Notes: generated by a model not told the origin, from the letters alone. Counted from the stretch's first letter, positions 18,383 through 28,253 are shown. The stretch: DNA of 64,000 nt from Pseudoxanthomonas suwonensis J47 (GCF_000513955.1 NZ_AZUZ01000018.1:19554-83553), one strand, 5' to 3'. Program-made: numbers and translations.

Positions 18383-19764
18383 CCGCAACCAGGGCCATCG
18401 CACGGAGCGCATTCGCGCTGGTCGCGCTGCTGCCGCTGCTTGCCACCGCCGGCGAGCGCGGGCAGTACGCCAGGCAATGGCCGCTGGCGCTGGGCCAGGA
18501 GGAAAGCGGCGCCTACCGCGTGGTGCTCGACGAGGCGGTCTACCGCAGTGCGATCGATCCGGCGCTGGGGGACGTTGAGGTGTTCAACGCGGCCGGCCGG
18601 CCGCTGCCGGCCGCACTGCTGTCGCCGGAGCAGCCGCTGGCACGGGCGCCGCGCACGCTGGCCCTGCCGTGGTTCCCGCTGCCGGCGCAGGACCCCGCCG
18701 TCGGCGGTGGCGACCTGCGCCTGGTGGCCGAGCGCGATGGCGAGGGCGGCATCGTCCGCATCGAGGCCGGCGTGGTCCCGCGCGACGGCGAAGCGCATGC
18801 GCCCGGGCAATGGCTGGTCGATGCGAGCCGCCTGCGCGAACCGGTGCGCGCGCTGCTGCTGGAATGGGAGCAGCCGCAGCAGTCGCTGCAGGCGCGCTAC
18901 CGCGTCGAAGGCAGCGACGACCTGGGCCAGTGGCGCACGCTCAATGGCGGCACCACCCTGCTGGACCTGGAACGCGGCGGCGAACGCCTGCGCCAGGGCC
19001 GCATCACCCTGGACCGGCAGGCGCGCTATCTGCGCCTGCTGCCGGTCGGGCCGGGCCCGGTGCCGGTGCTGACCGGCGTGGTCGCCGAACTCTCGCCGCC
19101 GCCGCCGGACACCCGTTGGGAATGGCTGGAGATCCGCGGCGAACGGCGCAGCGAGGGTGGCCAGGAGCATTTCGACTTCGTCCTGCCGGGACGCTTCCCG
19201 ATGGAGCGCGCCGACGTGCACCTGCCCGGCAACAACGCCGAGCAGTGGAGCCTGTACAGCCGCGAGCGCGGCGACGGCTCGTGGCTGTGGCGCGCCGGAC
19301 CGTGGATGGCCTTCCAGGTCGGCGGCGCCGAAGGTGCCAGCCAGTCCGAACCGAAGCCGCTGCCGCGGACGGTGCGCGACCGCCACTGGCGGCTGACGCC
19401 GGGCACGCCGGTCGGCGACGCCGAACCGGTGCTGCGCCTGGGCTACCGGCCCGAGGTCCTGGTGTTCCTGGCGCAGGGCGAGCCGCCGTTCGCGCTGGCC
19501 GCCGGCAGCGCGAACGCACGCCGCACCGAGGCGCCGATCCCCGGCCTGCTCGAGGCGCTGCGCAAACAGCGCGGCGCTGGCTGGCAGCCAGCGCCGGCCT
19601 ACCTCGCCGAGGCCCCGGAGGAACTGGCCGGCGAGCGCGCGCTGCGCCCGCAGCAGCAGGTCGACTGGAAGTCGCTGCTGCTGTGGGGCCTGCTGGTCGC
19701 CGGCGCGGTGCTGGTGGCCGCGCTGGGCCTGAGCCTGCTGCGGCGTCCGCCCGCCCAAAGCTGA
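18379..19764 (+). CDS. DUF3999 envelope protein
   Basis: This 461-aa protein has a signal peptide (1-24, LLPLLATAGE), a long extracytoplasmic beta-rich domain, and a single C-terminal helix (LLLWGLLVAGAVLVAALGLSLL) before a short basic tail. This fits the DUF3999 family. Segments such as YRVVLDEAVYRSAIDPALGDVEVFNAAGRPLPAAL and WLRLGYRPE-type repeats suggest carbohydrate-binding-like beta sandwiches, but that is only a visual impression. Its ATG overlaps the DUF2339 stop (ATGA), so the two proteins are made together and may form one membrane complex. Confidence 0.85.
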   Translation: MTATRAIARSAFALVALLPLLATAGERGQYARQWPLALGQEESGAYRVVLDEAVYRSAIDPALGDVEVFNAAGRPLPAALLSPEQPLARAPRTLALPWFPLPAQDPAVGGGDLRLVAERDGEGGIVRIEAGVVPRDGEAHAPGQWLVDASRLREPVRALLLEWEQPQQSLQARYRVEGSDDLGQWRTLNGGTTLLDLERGGERLRQGRITLDRQARYLRLLPVGPGPVPVLTGVVAELSPPPPDTRWEWLEIRGERRSEGGQEHFDFVLPGRFPMERADVHLPGNNAEQWSLYSRERGDGSWLWRAGPWMAFQVGGAEGASQSEPKPLPRTVRDRHWRLTPGTPVGDAEPVLRLGYRPEVLVFLAQGEPPFALAAGSANARRTEAPIPGLLEALRKQRGAGWQPAPAYLAEAPEELAGERALRPQQQVDWKSLLLWGLLVAGAVLVAALGLSLLRRPPAQS

Positions 19765-19895
19765 GCCGGTTTGCGCAGCGCGGCGCGGGGGCGGGACAAT
19801 GCCGCTCCCCGGCGCGCCTGCCGCCGCCGATCGCGGCCGAACATCGCAACGGCCCGCCGCCACCACGAACACACCCCACCTAGCGAGACCGAACG

Positions 19896-21086
19896 ATGAC
19901 GATCCTGCGGATGACCGACCTCGACCTTGCCGGCAAGCGCGTGCTGATCCGGCAGGACCTCAACGTGCCGATCGAACACGTTGACGGACAGCCGGGCCGC
20001 ATCACTTCCGAGCAGCGCATCACCGCCTCGGTGCCGACCCTGAAGCTGGCCCTGGAGAAGGGCGCCGCGGTGATGGTCACCTCGCACCTGGGTCGCCCGA
20101 AGGAGGGCCAGTGGAGCGAGGCCGATTCGCTGGCGCCGGTGGCCGCGCGCCTGTCCGAGCTGCTGGGCGTCGAGGTGCCGCTGGTGAAGGACTGGGTCGA
20201 CGGCGTCGAGATCAAGCCGGGCCAGATCGTCCTGCTCGAGAACTGCCGCATGAACGTCGGCGAGGGCAAGGACGACGAGGCGCTGGCGAAGAAGTACGCC
20301 GCGCTGTGCGACGTGTTCGTGATGGACGCCTTCGGCACCGCGCACCGCGCCCAGGCCTCGACCCACGGCGTGATCCGCTTCGCCCCGGTCGCCGCCGGCG
20401 GCCCGCTGCTGATGGCCGAGCTGGACGCGCTGGACAAGGCGCTGGCCAACCCGGCGCGCCCGCTGCTGGCGATCGTCGCCGGCAGCAAGGTCTCGACCAA
20501 GCTGGAACTGCTCAGCAACCTGGTCGGCAAGGTCGACCAGCTGATCGTCGGCGGCGGCATCGCCAACACCTTCATCGCCGCGGCCGGCTACCCGGTCGGC
20601 AAGTCGCTGTACGAAGCCGACCTGATCGAAACCGCGAAGAAGATCGACGCCGAGGCGAAGGCGCGCGGCGCGCAGATCCCGCTGCCGGTCGACGTGGTGG
20701 TGGCGCCGGCGTTCGCCGCCGACGCGCCGGCCACGGTCAAGCCGGTGGACCAGGTGGGCGCCGACGACATGATCCTGGACATCGGCCCGCAGACCGCCGC
20801 GCAGTACGCCGGACTGATCAAGGCCGCCGGCACCGTCGTCTGGAACGGCCCGGTCGGCGTGTTCGAGTTCGACGCCTTCGGCAAGGGCACCGAGACGCTG
20901 GCCCGCGCGATCGCGGAGTCGAAGGCGTTCTCCATCGCCGGCGGCGGCGACACCCTGGCCGCGGTCGACAAGTACGGCATCGCCGGCGACGTCAGCTACA
21001 TCTCCACCGGCGGCGGCGCCTTCCTCGAGTTCCTCGAAGGCAAGACCCTGCCGGCGGTGGCGGCGCTGGACGCGCGCGGCGCGTAA
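19896..21086 (+). CDS. pgk: Phosphoglycerate kinase
   Basis: This 396-aa protein is full length. It has the substrate-binding [12 protein letters not shown] and [10 protein letters not shown] segments in the N-lobe, the [11 protein letters not shown] loop, [13 protein letters not shown] in the hinge, and the ADP-binding [14 protein letters not shown] near the C-terminus. It makes ATP from 1,3-bisphosphoglycerate. A -10-like GACAAT at 19795-19800 suggests its own promoter downstream of the DUF3999 gene. A G+C-rich hairpin follows the stop. Confidence 0.98.
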   Translation: MTILRMTDLDLAGKRVLIRQDLNVPIEHVDGQPGRITSEQRITASVPTLKLALEKGAAVMVTSHLGRPKEGQWSEADSLAPVAARLSELLGVEVPLVKDWVDGVEIKPGQIVLLENCRMNVGEGKDDEALAKKYAALCDVFVMDAFGTAHRAQASTHGVIRFAPVAAGGPLLMAELDALDKALANPARPLLAIVAGSKVSTKLELLSNLVGKVDQLIVGGGIANTFIAAAGYPVGKSLYEADLIETAKKIDAEAKARGAQIPLPVDVVVAPAFAADAPATVKPVDQVGADDMILDIGPQTAAQYAGLIKAAGTVVWNGPVGVFEFDAFGKGTETLARAIAESKAFSIAGGGDTLAAVDKYGIAGDVSYISTGGGAFLEFLEGKTLPAVAALDARGA

Positions 21087-21093
21087 GACGACG

Positions 21094-21122
21094 CGACCGG
21101 GCCCGCAAGCCGGGTCCGGTCG
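21094..21122 (+). terminator. Hairpin after pgk
   Basis: A 12-bp stem with one G-U pair (CGACCGGGCCCG with CGGGTCCGGTCG) closes a CAAGC loop just after the pgk stop. There is no T-run, so it may act as an RNA-stabilising 3' end or with Rho. Confidence 0.55.
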
Positions 21123-21208
21123 TCAGCAGGCAATGGAAGCGGGGCCATGCCCCGGGGCGGGAGGCCCGCCGCGCTGGGCGACGCGCGCCGGCGGCGGGCG
21201 ACCGCGGC

Positions 21209-21640
21209 TCAGCGGTGGAAGTCGCCGGCCGCCTCGGGCTGGTAACGCACCGACTTGACGCGCAGCTTCAGGCGGCGGCCGCCCGGTGCGTCCCAGTCGA
21301 TCTGCTGCCCGACCGACAGGCCGAGCAGGGCGCTGCCGACCGGCGCCAGCACCGACACCCGGCCGCGTTCGACGTCGGCCTCGTTCGGGTACACCAGGGT
21401 CAGCATGTGGGTCTCGCCGCTGGCCATGTCCTCGCATTCGACCTGCGAATGCATGGTGACCACGTCGGCGGGGATCTGTTCCGGCGGCAGCACTTCCGCG
21501 CGGTTGAGCTCGTCCATCAGCGCGATCGCGGCCGGATGGCGGCTCAGCACCGGGGAATCGAGCAGGGCCTCGAGCCGCGCCAGGTCGCGGCTGGAAATGA
21601 TCAGGGAAGGCGGCAGGCCGCTGGCGGGGACGTTGGTCAT
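21209..21640 (-). CDS. rnk: Rnk/GreA-type nucleoside diphosphate kinase regulator
   Basis: The 143-aa product has an N-terminal Rnk-like helical segment (IISSRDLARLEALLDSPV, then IALMDELNRAEVLPPEQIPADVVTMHSQVE) and a C-terminal GreA/GreB FKBP-like domain (ETHMLTLVYPNEADVERGRVSVLAPVGSALLGLSVGQQIDW). Rnk binds RNA polymerase near the secondary channel but lacks the long coiled coil of GreA. The frame is open further upstream, but homology begins at the ATG at 21640, so I used it. It lies downstream of oxyR on the same strand after a gap of about 110 bases. Confidence 0.9.
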   Translation of the reverse strand: MTNVPASGLPPSLIISSRDLARLEALLDSPVLSRHPAAIALMDELNRAEVLPPEQIPADVVTMHSQVECEDMASGETHMLTLVYPNEADVERGRVSVLAPVGSALLGLSVGQQIDWDAPGGRRLKLRVKSVRYQPEAAGDFHR

Positions 21641-21781
21641 GGATACTCCTCGTTGCAATGCGCGGCAGGCGCGCACGTATGAAGAAAGGGCGGCGCGTTT
21701 CCGCACCGCCCGGGGTCATCTGGTTGTAGGGCTAAGCTAGCCCGGAAGCGGCGCGGATTCAACCGCGCGGCAGGCCCGCGT

Positions 21782-22753
21782 TCAGGCCCAGTCGCTGCGC
21801 GGCGGGGGCGCCGCCGGGACCGTGCCGCGCGGCCTGGCCGGCTCTTCCTCCACCGGCGACAGCAGGCCGGGCGGGAGGTCGCGGAACACCTGCGCCAGCC
21901 GCTCCAGGAAGCCGGCCATCGCCGAGCTGCGGCGCCAGGCCATGGCGATGCTGCGGCTGGGGTGGGAGTCGGAGAAGCCCAGCAGGTGGATGTTGTCCGA
22001 ACGCGCCACCGGCGGCTTCACCGCCAGGGTCGGCAGCAGGGTCACGCCGACGTTGGCGGCGACCATCTGCCGCAGCGTCTCCAGGCTGGTGGCGCGGAAC
22101 TCGGTCTTCTCCAGCGCGCCGGACAGGCGGCACACGTCCAGCGCCTGTTCGCGCAGGCAGTGGCCGTCCTCGAGCAGCAGCAGGCGCTGTTCGCCCAGCT
22201 CGTCGAGGGTCAGGGTCTTGCGCTTCGACAGCGGGTGGGTTTCCGGCACCGCCAGCACGAACGGTTCCTCGAACAGGAACTCGGTGTGCAGCTGTTCGTC
22301 GTGCACCGGCAGGGCGAGGATCGCCGCGTCCAGCTTGCCCTCGCGCAGGCGCGTGAGCAGCTCGTCGCTCTTCTCCTCGACCAGCAGCAGCTCCAGGTGC
22401 GGGAAGCGTGCACGCACGCGTGGCACCACGTGTGGCAGCAGGTACGGCGCCAGCGTCGGGAAGATGCCCAGGCGCACCGCGCCGGCTTCCGGGTCCCGGC
22501 TGCGCCGCGCGGCCTCCTTCATCTGCTCGACCTCGGCCACGATCCGGCGCGCACGCTCGGCGGCCTCGCGGCCGGCGGGAGTGAGCATCACCTTGCGCGG
22601 GGCGCGCTCGACCAGCGGCACGCCCAGCTCGTCTTCCAGCTTGCGGATCTGGGTGGAGAGGGTGGGCTGGCTGACGTAGCAGGCCGCGGCGGCCCGGCCG
22701 AAGTGCTTGTGATCGGCCAGGGCCACCAGGTATTTGAGGTCGCGCAGGTTCAT
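21782..22753 (-). CDS. oxyR: OxyR, LysR-type peroxide sensor
   Basis: This 323-aa LysR-type regulator has its winged helix at 1-60 (MNLRDLKYLVALADHKHFGRAAA, SQPTLSTQIRKLEDELG). The redox pair sits in HCLREQALDVC with Cys199 and Cys208, the same spacing and numbering as E. coli OxyR. Oxidation forms the disulfide that activates transcription of peroxide-defence genes. The frame continues upstream into ahpF, but the ATG at 22753 matches the family start. A Pro/Ala-rich tail after about 297 is longer than usual. It follows ahpF by 62 bases, giving the ahpC-ahpF-oxyR order known from Xanthomonas. Confidence 0.96.
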   Translation of the reverse strand: MNLRDLKYLVALADHKHFGRAAAACYVSQPTLSTQIRKLEDELGVPLVERAPRKVMLTPAGREAAERARRIVAEVEQMKEAARRSRDPEAGAVRLGIFPTLAPYLLPHVVPRVRARFPHLELLLVEEKSDELLTRLREGKLDAAILALPVHDEQLHTEFLFEEPFVLAVPETHPLSKRKTLTLDELGEQRLLLLEDGHCLREQALDVCRLSGALEKTEFRATSLETLRQMVAANVGVTLLPTLAVKPPVARSDNIHLLGFSDSHPSRSIAMAWRRSSAMAGFLERLAQVFRDLPPGLLSPVEEEPARPRGTVPAAPPPRSDWA

Positions 22754-22815
22754 TGCAGCATCCCTCCGGTTTCCGGACTGTAGCACCGGGCGGGCGAGGG
22801 GCCCGCCGCAGTGCG

Positions 22816-24414
22816 TCAGACCGCGGTTTCGACCTCGGCCGGCGCCGTTTCCTTCGGCGCCGAAGTGCGGATCAGGTGGTCGAACGCGGCCAGCGAGGCC
22901 TTGGCGCCTTCGCCCATGGCGATGACGATCTGCTTGTACGGCACGGTGGTGCAGTCGCCCGCGGCGAACACACCCGGCACCGAGGTCTGGCCGCGCTCGT
23001 CGACGACGATCTCGCCGCGCGGGCTCAGTTCCACCGTGCCCTTGAGCCATTCGGTGTTGGGCAGCAGGCCGATCTGCACGAACACGCCTTCCAGGTCGAT
23101 GCGGTGGCTGTCGCCGCCGACGCGGTCCTTGAAGACCAGGCCGACGACCTTCTGCCCGTCGCCCAGCACTTCGGTGGTCTGCGCGCTGGTGATGATGGTG
23201 ACGTTCGGCAGGCTGCGCAGCTTGCGCTGCAGGACCTCGTCGGCGCGCAGCTTGCCGTCGAACTCGACCAGGGTGACGTGGGAAACGATGCCGGCCAGGT
23301 CGATCGCCGCCTCGACGCCGGAATTGCCGCCGCCGATCACCGCCACCCGCTTGCCCTTGAACAGCGGGCCGTCGCAGTGCGGGCAGTAGGCCACGCCCTT
23401 GTTGCGGTACTCGTTCTCGCCGGGCACGTTCATCTGCCGCCAGCGCGCGCCGGTGGACAGGATCACGGTCTTGGACTTCAGCGAGGCGCCATTGGCCAGC
23501 TTGACCTCGACCAGCCCGTCGGCGCCGGCCGGGACCAGGGCCTCGGCACGCTGCAGGTTCATCACGTCCACGTCGTACTCGCGCACGTGCTGCTCCAGCG
23601 CCGCGGCCAGCTTCGGACCCTCGGTGTGCTGGACGGAGATGAAGTTCTCGATCGCCATGGTGTCCAGCACCTGGCCGCCGAAGCGCTCGGCCGCCACGCC
23701 GGTGCGGATGCCCTTGCGCGCGGCGTAGATCGCCGCCGCGGCACCGGCCGGGCCGCCGCCGACGACCAGCACGTCGAACGCGTCCTTCTTCGCGATCTTC
23801 GCCGCCTCGCGCGCTTCGGCGCCGGTGTCGAGCCTGGCGACGATCTCCTCCAGGCCCATGCGGCCGTAGGCGAACAGCTCGCCGTTGAGGAACACCGCCG
23901 GCACCGACATCACCTGGCGGGAGTCGACCTCGTCCTGGAACAGGGCGCCGTCGATGGCCACGTGCTTGATGCCCGGGTTCAGCACCGCCATCAGGTTGAG
24001 CGCCTGGACCACGTCCGGGCAGTTCTGGCAGGACAGCGAGAAATAGGTCTCGAAGCGGAACTCGCCTTCCAGCGACTTCACCTGCTCGATGACGTCGGCC
24101 GCGGCCTTGGACGGATGCCCGCCCACCTGCAGCAGGGCCAGCACCAGCGAGGTGAACTCGTGGCCCATCGGCAGGCCGGCGAAGCGCAGGCTGATGTCCT
24201 GCCCCGGGCTGGTGATGGCGAAGGACGGCTTGCGCTCGGCGTCGTGGCGGCGCACCTCCAGGCTCACCTGCGGCGACAGGCCTTCGATGTCGTTCAGCAG
24301 CTCCAGCATCTCGGCCGAGGCGTCGCTGTCGTCGAGCGAGGCGACCAGGTGGACCGGACGGGTCAGGCGCTCCAGGTAGGCCTGCAGCTGGGTCTTGAGG
24401 GCTTCATCCAACAT
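22816..24414 (-). CDS. ahpF: Alkyl hydroperoxide reductase subunit F
   Basis: This 532-aa flavoprotein has the two N-terminal thioredoxin-like folds with CQNC (about Cys129/132), then a thioredoxin-reductase-like part: FAD motif [12 protein letters not shown] near 215, redox-active CPHC (about Cys344/347), the NADH motif [12 protein letters not shown], and the C-terminal [15 protein letters not shown]. It passes electrons from NADH to AhpC. Start ATG at 24414 fits family length. It is separated from ahpC by 241 bases that contain a nested inverted repeat, so differential expression within the operon is possible. Confidence 0.97.
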   Translation of the reverse strand: MLDEALKTQLQAYLERLTRPVHLVASLDDSDASAEMLELLNDIEGLSPQVSLEVRRHDAERKPSFAITSPGQDISLRFAGLPMGHEFTSLVLALLQVGGHPSKAAADVIEQVKSLEGEFRFETYFSLSCQNCPDVVQALNLMAVLNPGIKHVAIDGALFQDEVDSRQVMSVPAVFLNGELFAYGRMGLEEIVARLDTGAEAREAAKIAKKDAFDVLVVGGGPAGAAAAIYAARKGIRTGVAAERFGGQVLDTMAIENFISVQHTEGPKLAAALEQHVREYDVDVMNLQRAEALVPAGADGLVEVKLANGASLKSKTVILSTGARWRQMNVPGENEYRNKGVAYCPHCDGPLFKGKRVAVIGGGNSGVEAAIDLAGIVSHVTLVEFDGKLRADEVLQRKLRSLPNVTIITSAQTTEVLGDGQKVVGLVFKDRVGGDSHRIDLEGVFVQIGLLPNTEWLKGTVELSPRGEIVVDERGQTSVPGVFAAGDCTTVPYKQIVIAMGEGAKASLAAFDHLIRTSAPKETAPAEVETAV

Positions 24415-24510
24415 CGATCGACTCCGAAGGAGAAAAGGGGGGCAGGGCGGGCGCCGGGCAAGCGCTCCGCGGGGCGGACCTGCGTTGCAGGCCACCGGGA
24501 ATGCGGGGAA

Positions 24511-24589
24511 GTGGACCGGAACCCACGCCGGCCTGCGTGGCGCGCCGCGCGGCAGCGGTGGCTGCGTGGGAGCGAGGGCTCCGGTCCAC
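24511..24589. repeat. Nested inverted repeat between ahpC and ahpF
   Basis: Outer arms GTGGACCGGA (24511-24520) and TCCGGTCCAC (24580-24589) are a perfect 10-bp inverted repeat. Inside, CCACGC (24523-24528) pairs with GCGTGG (24535-24540), and GCGTGGG recurs at 24564-24570. It could fold as a branched RNA between the two cistrons. Confidence 0.7.
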
Positions 24590-24655
24590 TCCCTCGTCGA
24601 TGTGCTGACGAAGGAGGGGATGCCGCTCCCGCCAGGCGGGAGCGGCGGGTACCGC

Positions 24656-25219
24656 TTAGATCTTGCCGACCAGGTCCAGCGACGGAGCGATGGTCTTGGC
24701 GCCTTCCTTCCACTTGGCCGGGCAGACCTGGCCCGGGTTGGCGGCGACGAACTGGGCGGCCTTCAGCTTGCGCAGGGTCTCCGAGACGTCGCGGGCGATC
24801 GCGTTGTCGTGGATTTCCAGGGTCTTGATGACGCCTTCCGGGTTGATGATGAAGGTGCCGCGCAGGGCCAGGCCTTCTTCCTCGATGTGCACGCCGAAGG
24901 CGCGGGTCAGCTGGTGGGTCGGGTCGCCGACCAGCGGGAACTGGGCCTTGCCCACCGCCGGGGAGGTCTCGTGCCACACCTTGTGCGAGAAGTGGGTGTC
25001 GGTGGTCACGACATAGACCTCGGCACCGGCCTTCTGGAACTCGGCGTAGTTGTTGGCGGCGTCCTCGACCTCGGTCGGGCAGTTGAAGGTGAAGGCGGCC
25101 GGCATGAAGATCACGACCGACCACTTGCCCTTCAGGCTGGCGTCGGTGACTTCGATGAACTCGCCATTCTGGAAGGCGGTGGCCTTGAACGGCTTGACCG
25201 TCGTATTGATCAGGGACAT
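24656..25219 (-). CDS. ahpC: Peroxiredoxin, alkyl hydroperoxide reductase subunit C
   Basis: The 187-aa protein is a typical 2-Cys peroxiredoxin. The peroxidatic Cys47 lies in [11 protein letters not shown] and the resolving Cys166 in GQVCPAKW, almost the E. coli numbering. GGLG-type and YF-type sensitivity motifs are not obvious, so a robust bacterial-type enzyme is expected. It reduces hydrogen peroxide and organic hydroperoxides with electrons from AhpF. The ATG at 25219 has an AGAGGAA ribosome-binding site. A 37-bp OxyR-type site lies 72-108 bases upstream. Confidence 0.98.
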   Translation of the reverse strand: MSLINTTVKPFKATAFQNGEFIEVTDASLKGKWSVVIFMPAAFTFNCPTEVEDAANNYAEFQKAGAEVYVVTTDTHFSHKVWHETSPAVGKAQFPLVGDPTHQLTRAFGVHIEEEGLALRGTFIINPEGVIKTLEIHDNAIARDVSETLRKLKAAQFVAANPGQVCPAKWKEGAKTIAPSLDLVGKI

Positions 25220-25290
25220 TCGATGGTTCCTCTGAGGGGTGGGTGAAACTTGGTGATCGCCATCCTAGGCCGGTTCGATAGGTATAGCAA

Positions 25291-25327
25291 ATCGATTAAA
25301 AGGATTAGATAGATAGATTTTGTCTAT
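25291..25327 (-). promoter_or_regulatory. OxyR-binding site upstream of ahpC
   Basis: Read towards ahpC, the sequence is ATAG-N7-CTAT-N7-ATCC-N7-CGAT. The first half is a perfect OxyR dyad and the second half keeps 2/4 and 3/4 bases with exact 7-base spacing. The tetramer consensus is ATAG-N7-CTAT-N7-ATAG-N7-CTAT. No good -35 is present towards ahpC, while TATACC (complement of 25281-25286) could be the -10, so activator-dependent expression is likely. Confidence 0.85.
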
Positions 25328-25400
25328 CGTCAGCCTATAAGCCGCCTTTGGTGCGCCGCGAAAGCTTGGCTTCCCGGCCGCGCTCGTCCATCGTCCCGGC

Positions 25401-26255
25401 ATGGAATCCCCCCCCCCGAACCCGACCGCCCCCGTCCGCGTGGATGCCCTTCTGCGCGAGGCCTCCGCCCGCATCGGCCGCGAGGACGCCGAGCCGCTGC
25501 TGGTCCATGCCCTGGGCGTGGACCGGGCCTGGCTGTTCGCCCACGCCAGCGACCCGGTGCCGGCGGACGAGGCCGCCCGTTACCGTGCCCTGGTCGAGCG
25601 CCGGACCGCCGGCGAGCCGGTGGCGTACCTGACCGGCCGCCGCGGCTTCTGGACCCTGGACCTGGAGGTCACCCCGGACACCCTGATCCCGCGGCCGGAG
25701 ACCGAGCTGCTGGTGGAGCTGGCCCTGGCCCGGATCGGGCCCGGGCAGCCGGCGCGGATCGCCGACCTGGGCACCGGCAGCGGTGCGATCGCCCTGGCCC
25801 TGGCCAGCGAGCGCCCGGCCGCGGTCGTGGTCGCCACCGACATCGACAAGGCGACCCTGGCTGTGGCCGTGCGCAACGCCCGCGCCCACGCGCTGGACAA
25901 CGTCTGGTTCCGCCGCGGCGACTGGGAGGAGGCGCTGGGCCGCGACCGCTTCGACCTGATCGCCAGCAACCCGCCCTACATCGCCGAGGGCGATGCCCAC
26001 CTGGCCCAGGGCGACCTCCGCCACGAGCCGCCGCGCGCGCTGTCCTCCGGCGCCGATGGCCTGGACGCGATCCGCACGATCGTGGCGGCGGCGCCGCGGC
26101 ACCTGGTCCCCGGCGGCTGGCTGCTGCTCGAGCACGGCCTGGACCAGGGCGCGGCGGTGCGCGCGCTGCTGGAGCAGGCCGGATTCGTGGACGTGGAGAC
26201 GGCGCGCGACCTGGAGCAGCGCGACCGCGTCACCCTGGGGCGGCTGCCCGGCTGA
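25401..26255 (+). CDS. prmC: Release factor N5-glutamine methyltransferase
   Basis: This 284-aa protein methylates the Gln of the GGQ motif in release factors RF1 and RF2. The N-terminal helical domain ([25 protein letters not shown]) binds the factor. The SAM-binding motif is [15 protein letters not shown], and the catalytic NPPY is at 190-193 ([12 protein letters not shown]). The target-family gene prfA is present in this window at 53.6 kb. The start ATG at 25401 lies in the divergent region with ahpC. Residues 3-7 are an unusual run of prolines. Confidence 0.95.
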   Translation: MESPPPNPTAPVRVDALLREASARIGREDAEPLLVHALGVDRAWLFAHASDPVPADEAARYRALVERRTAGEPVAYLTGRRGFWTLDLEVTPDTLIPRPETELLVELALARIGPGQPARIADLGTGSGAIALALASERPAAVVVATDIDKATLAVAVRNARAHALDNVWFRRGDWEEALGRDRFDLIASNPPYIAEGDAHLAQGDLRHEPPRALSSGADGLDAIRTIVAAAPRHLVPGGWLLLEHGLDQGAAVRALLEQAGFVDVETARDLEQRDRVTLGRLPG

Positions 26256-26398
26256 CGGAGCCGCAGGCGACCGGTGCCGGCCGGCGCCGTCGCCTCATCC
26301 GGCAGCCGCGCGCAGCGCGCGATCGCCGCACCGCACCGCACCGCAACCCATCCGCGCGCGGCCGATACAATGCGGGCTTTCCGCCGCAGGATCCGTGC

Positions 26399-27340
26399 AT
26401 GCGCACCCTCTATCCCGAGATCGAACCGTTCCAGTCCGGCACCCTCAAGGTCGATGGCCGCCACGAGCTGTACTACGAACAGTGCGGCAATCCCGACGGC
26501 AAGCCGGTGGTGCTGCTGCACGGCGGTCCCGGCGGCGGCTGCAGCCCGAAGATGCGCCGCTTCCACGACCCGGCGAAGTACCGCATCGTGCTGTTCGACC
26601 AGCGCGGCGCCGGCCGTTCGACCCCGCACGCGGACCTGGTCGACAACACCACCTGGGACCTGGTCGCCGACATCGAGAAGCTGCGCGAGCTGCTGGGCAT
26701 CGAGCGCTGGCAGGTGTTCGGCGGCAGCTGGGGCTCGACCCTGGCGCTGGCCTACGCCGAAACCCATCCGCAGCGCGTCACCGAGCTGGTCCTGCGCGGC
26801 ATCTTCATGCTGCGCCGCTGGGAACTGGAGTGGTTCTACCAGGAAGGCGCCAACCGCCTGTTCCCGGACGCGTGGGAGCACTACATCAGCGCGATCCCGC
26901 CGGTGGAGCGCCATGACCTGATCTCCGCCTTCCACCGCCGCCTGACCAGCGAGGACGAGGCCACCCGCCTGGCCGCGGCCAGGGCGTGGAGCGTGTGGGA
27001 AGGCGCGACCAGCTTCCTGCACGTGGACGAGGACTTCGTCAGCAGCCACCAGGACCCGCAGTTCGCCCTGGCCTTCGCCCGCATCGAGAACCACTACTTC
27101 GTCAACGGCGGCTTCTTCGAGGTCGAGGACCAGCTGCTGCGCGACGCGCACCGCATCGCCGACATCCCCGGCGTGATCGTGCACGGCCGCTACGACGTGG
27201 TCTGCCCGCTGCAGAACGCCTGGGAACTGCACAAGGCCTGGCCGAAGTCGAAGCTGGAAATCAGCCCCGCCTCGGGCCATTCGGCGTTCGAGCCGGAGAA
27301 CGTCGACGCGCTGGTGCGCGCGACCGACGCGTTCGCCTGA
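26399..27340 (+). CDS. pip: Proline iminopeptidase
   Basis: This 313-aa alpha/beta hydrolase matches family S33. It has the oxyanion motif HGGPGGG near 40, the nucleophile elbow GGSWGS (Ser near 110), and the C-terminal catalytic His in ASGHSAFEP. The characteristic opening, YPEIEPFQSGTLKVDGRHELYYEQCGNP, supports the assignment. It removes N-terminal proline from peptides in the cytoplasm. A -10-like TACAAT lies at 26366-26371. The gene ends convergently with the DUF2242 lipoprotein gene. Confidence 0.96.
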   Translation: MRTLYPEIEPFQSGTLKVDGRHELYYEQCGNPDGKPVVLLHGGPGGGCSPKMRRFHDPAKYRIVLFDQRGAGRSTPHADLVDNTTWDLVADIEKLRELLGIERWQVFGGSWGSTLALAYAETHPQRVTELVLRGIFMLRRWELEWFYQEGANRLFPDAWEHYISAIPPVERHDLISAFHRRLTSEDEATRLAAARAWSVWEGATSFLHVDEDFVSSHQDPQFALAFARIENHYFVNGGFFEVEDQLLRDAHRIADIPGVIVHGRYDVVCPLQNAWELHKAWPKSKLEISPASGHSAFEPENVDALVRATDAFA

Positions 27341-27362
27341 CGGACGCTCCCGTCGAAGGCGT

Positions 27363-27386
27363 GCGGGCCGGCCGGTGCCGGCCCGC
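27363..27386. terminator. Bidirectional hairpin between pip and DUF2242 gene
   Basis: A perfect 10-bp stem (GCGGGCCGGC with GCCGGCCCGC) around CGGT lies between two convergent stops. No T-run follows on either strand. Confidence 0.6.
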
Positions 27387-27397
27387 GGCGGCCGCGC

Positions 27398-28111
27398 TCA
27401 GCCGCCGGACGGCGGCTGCGCCGGCTGGGTCGGCAGCGGGTTGACCAGCACCGGCGGCGGCTCCGGCAGCGGTTCCTCGCGCGGCAGCTCGGCCGCCGGT
27501 TCCGGCGCCTGGTACTGCGGCACCGCGAACAGGCTCGGCTGCGCCTGCGTCGTGGCCGCCGGCCTGGCCGGGCGCTCGATCTCCTCCGGCAGGAACCGTT
27601 CGAGCACGGCGAAGAAGCGCTTGTAGAAGTTGGGGTCCTGCAGGGTGGCGCTGGCCACCTTGACCAGCGAATCCTCGCTGGAGCCGATCGGCACCGACAG
27701 CGAGCCCAGCGCACTCACGCCCAGGCTGGCGCTGGTGTTGCTCTTGCGCAGAGCGTAGCGGTCCTGGACCGCGTTGACGAACACCAGGGTCTGCTGCGAG
27801 CCGCGGTACTGCGGCATGCACACCGCGCGGAACTCGACCTGCTCGTGGCTCTCGTTCTGCTGGAAGTACTTGCGCGCCTCCACCACGTCGGCCTCGGCGC
27901 GGCCGACCACGAAGCCCTGGCTGAGCAGGGCGCGGCGCGCGGCCTCGCAGGCCTGCGCCGGCGAGTGGTCGAAACTGCGCGAATAGGTGTTGGCCGAATC
28001 GAAGGCTTCGGTGGCGGACGGTTCGGAGGACTTGGTCAGTCCGCCCATGGAGCAGCCGCCCAGCAGGGTGGCCAGCAGCAGCGGCAGGAGGAGCGGTCGC
28101 GGCGAGGGCAT
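27398..28111 (-). CDS. DUF2242 lipoprotein
   Basis: This 237-aa lipoprotein has a type II signal with lipobox LLGGC (Cys20). The DUF2242 domain follows: FDSANTYSRSFDHSPAQACEAARRALLSQGFVV, VEARKYFQQNESHEQVEFRAVCMP, and GVSALGSLSVPIGSSEDSLVKVASATLQDPNFYKRFF. The C-terminus (about 165-237) is Pro/Glu-rich and low in complexity. Function is unknown; it should be anchored in the outer or inner membrane facing the periplasm. Confidence 0.85.
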   Translation of the reverse strand: MPSPRPLLLPLLLATLLGGCSMGGLTKSSEPSATEAFDSANTYSRSFDHSPAQACEAARRALLSQGFVVGRAEADVVEARKYFQQNESHEQVEFRAVCMPQYRGSQQTLVFVNAVQDRYALRKSNTSASLGVSALGSLSVPIGSSEDSLVKVASATLQDPNFYKRFFAVLERFLPEEIERPARPAATTQAQPSLFAVPQYQAPEPAAELPREEPLPEPPPVLVNPLPTQPAQPPSGG

Positions 28112-28253
28112 CGTGCGGTGTGCAGGCGTGAAGGAAGGGACAACCGCCCGAGTATGCCGGATCGCGACGCAGATGGGCCCTCCGGCTGGTACCGTTTACA
28201 GCGGCGACGGTCACGGATTCATTCACGGCTCAGCCTGCCGCGACGACCGGCGC

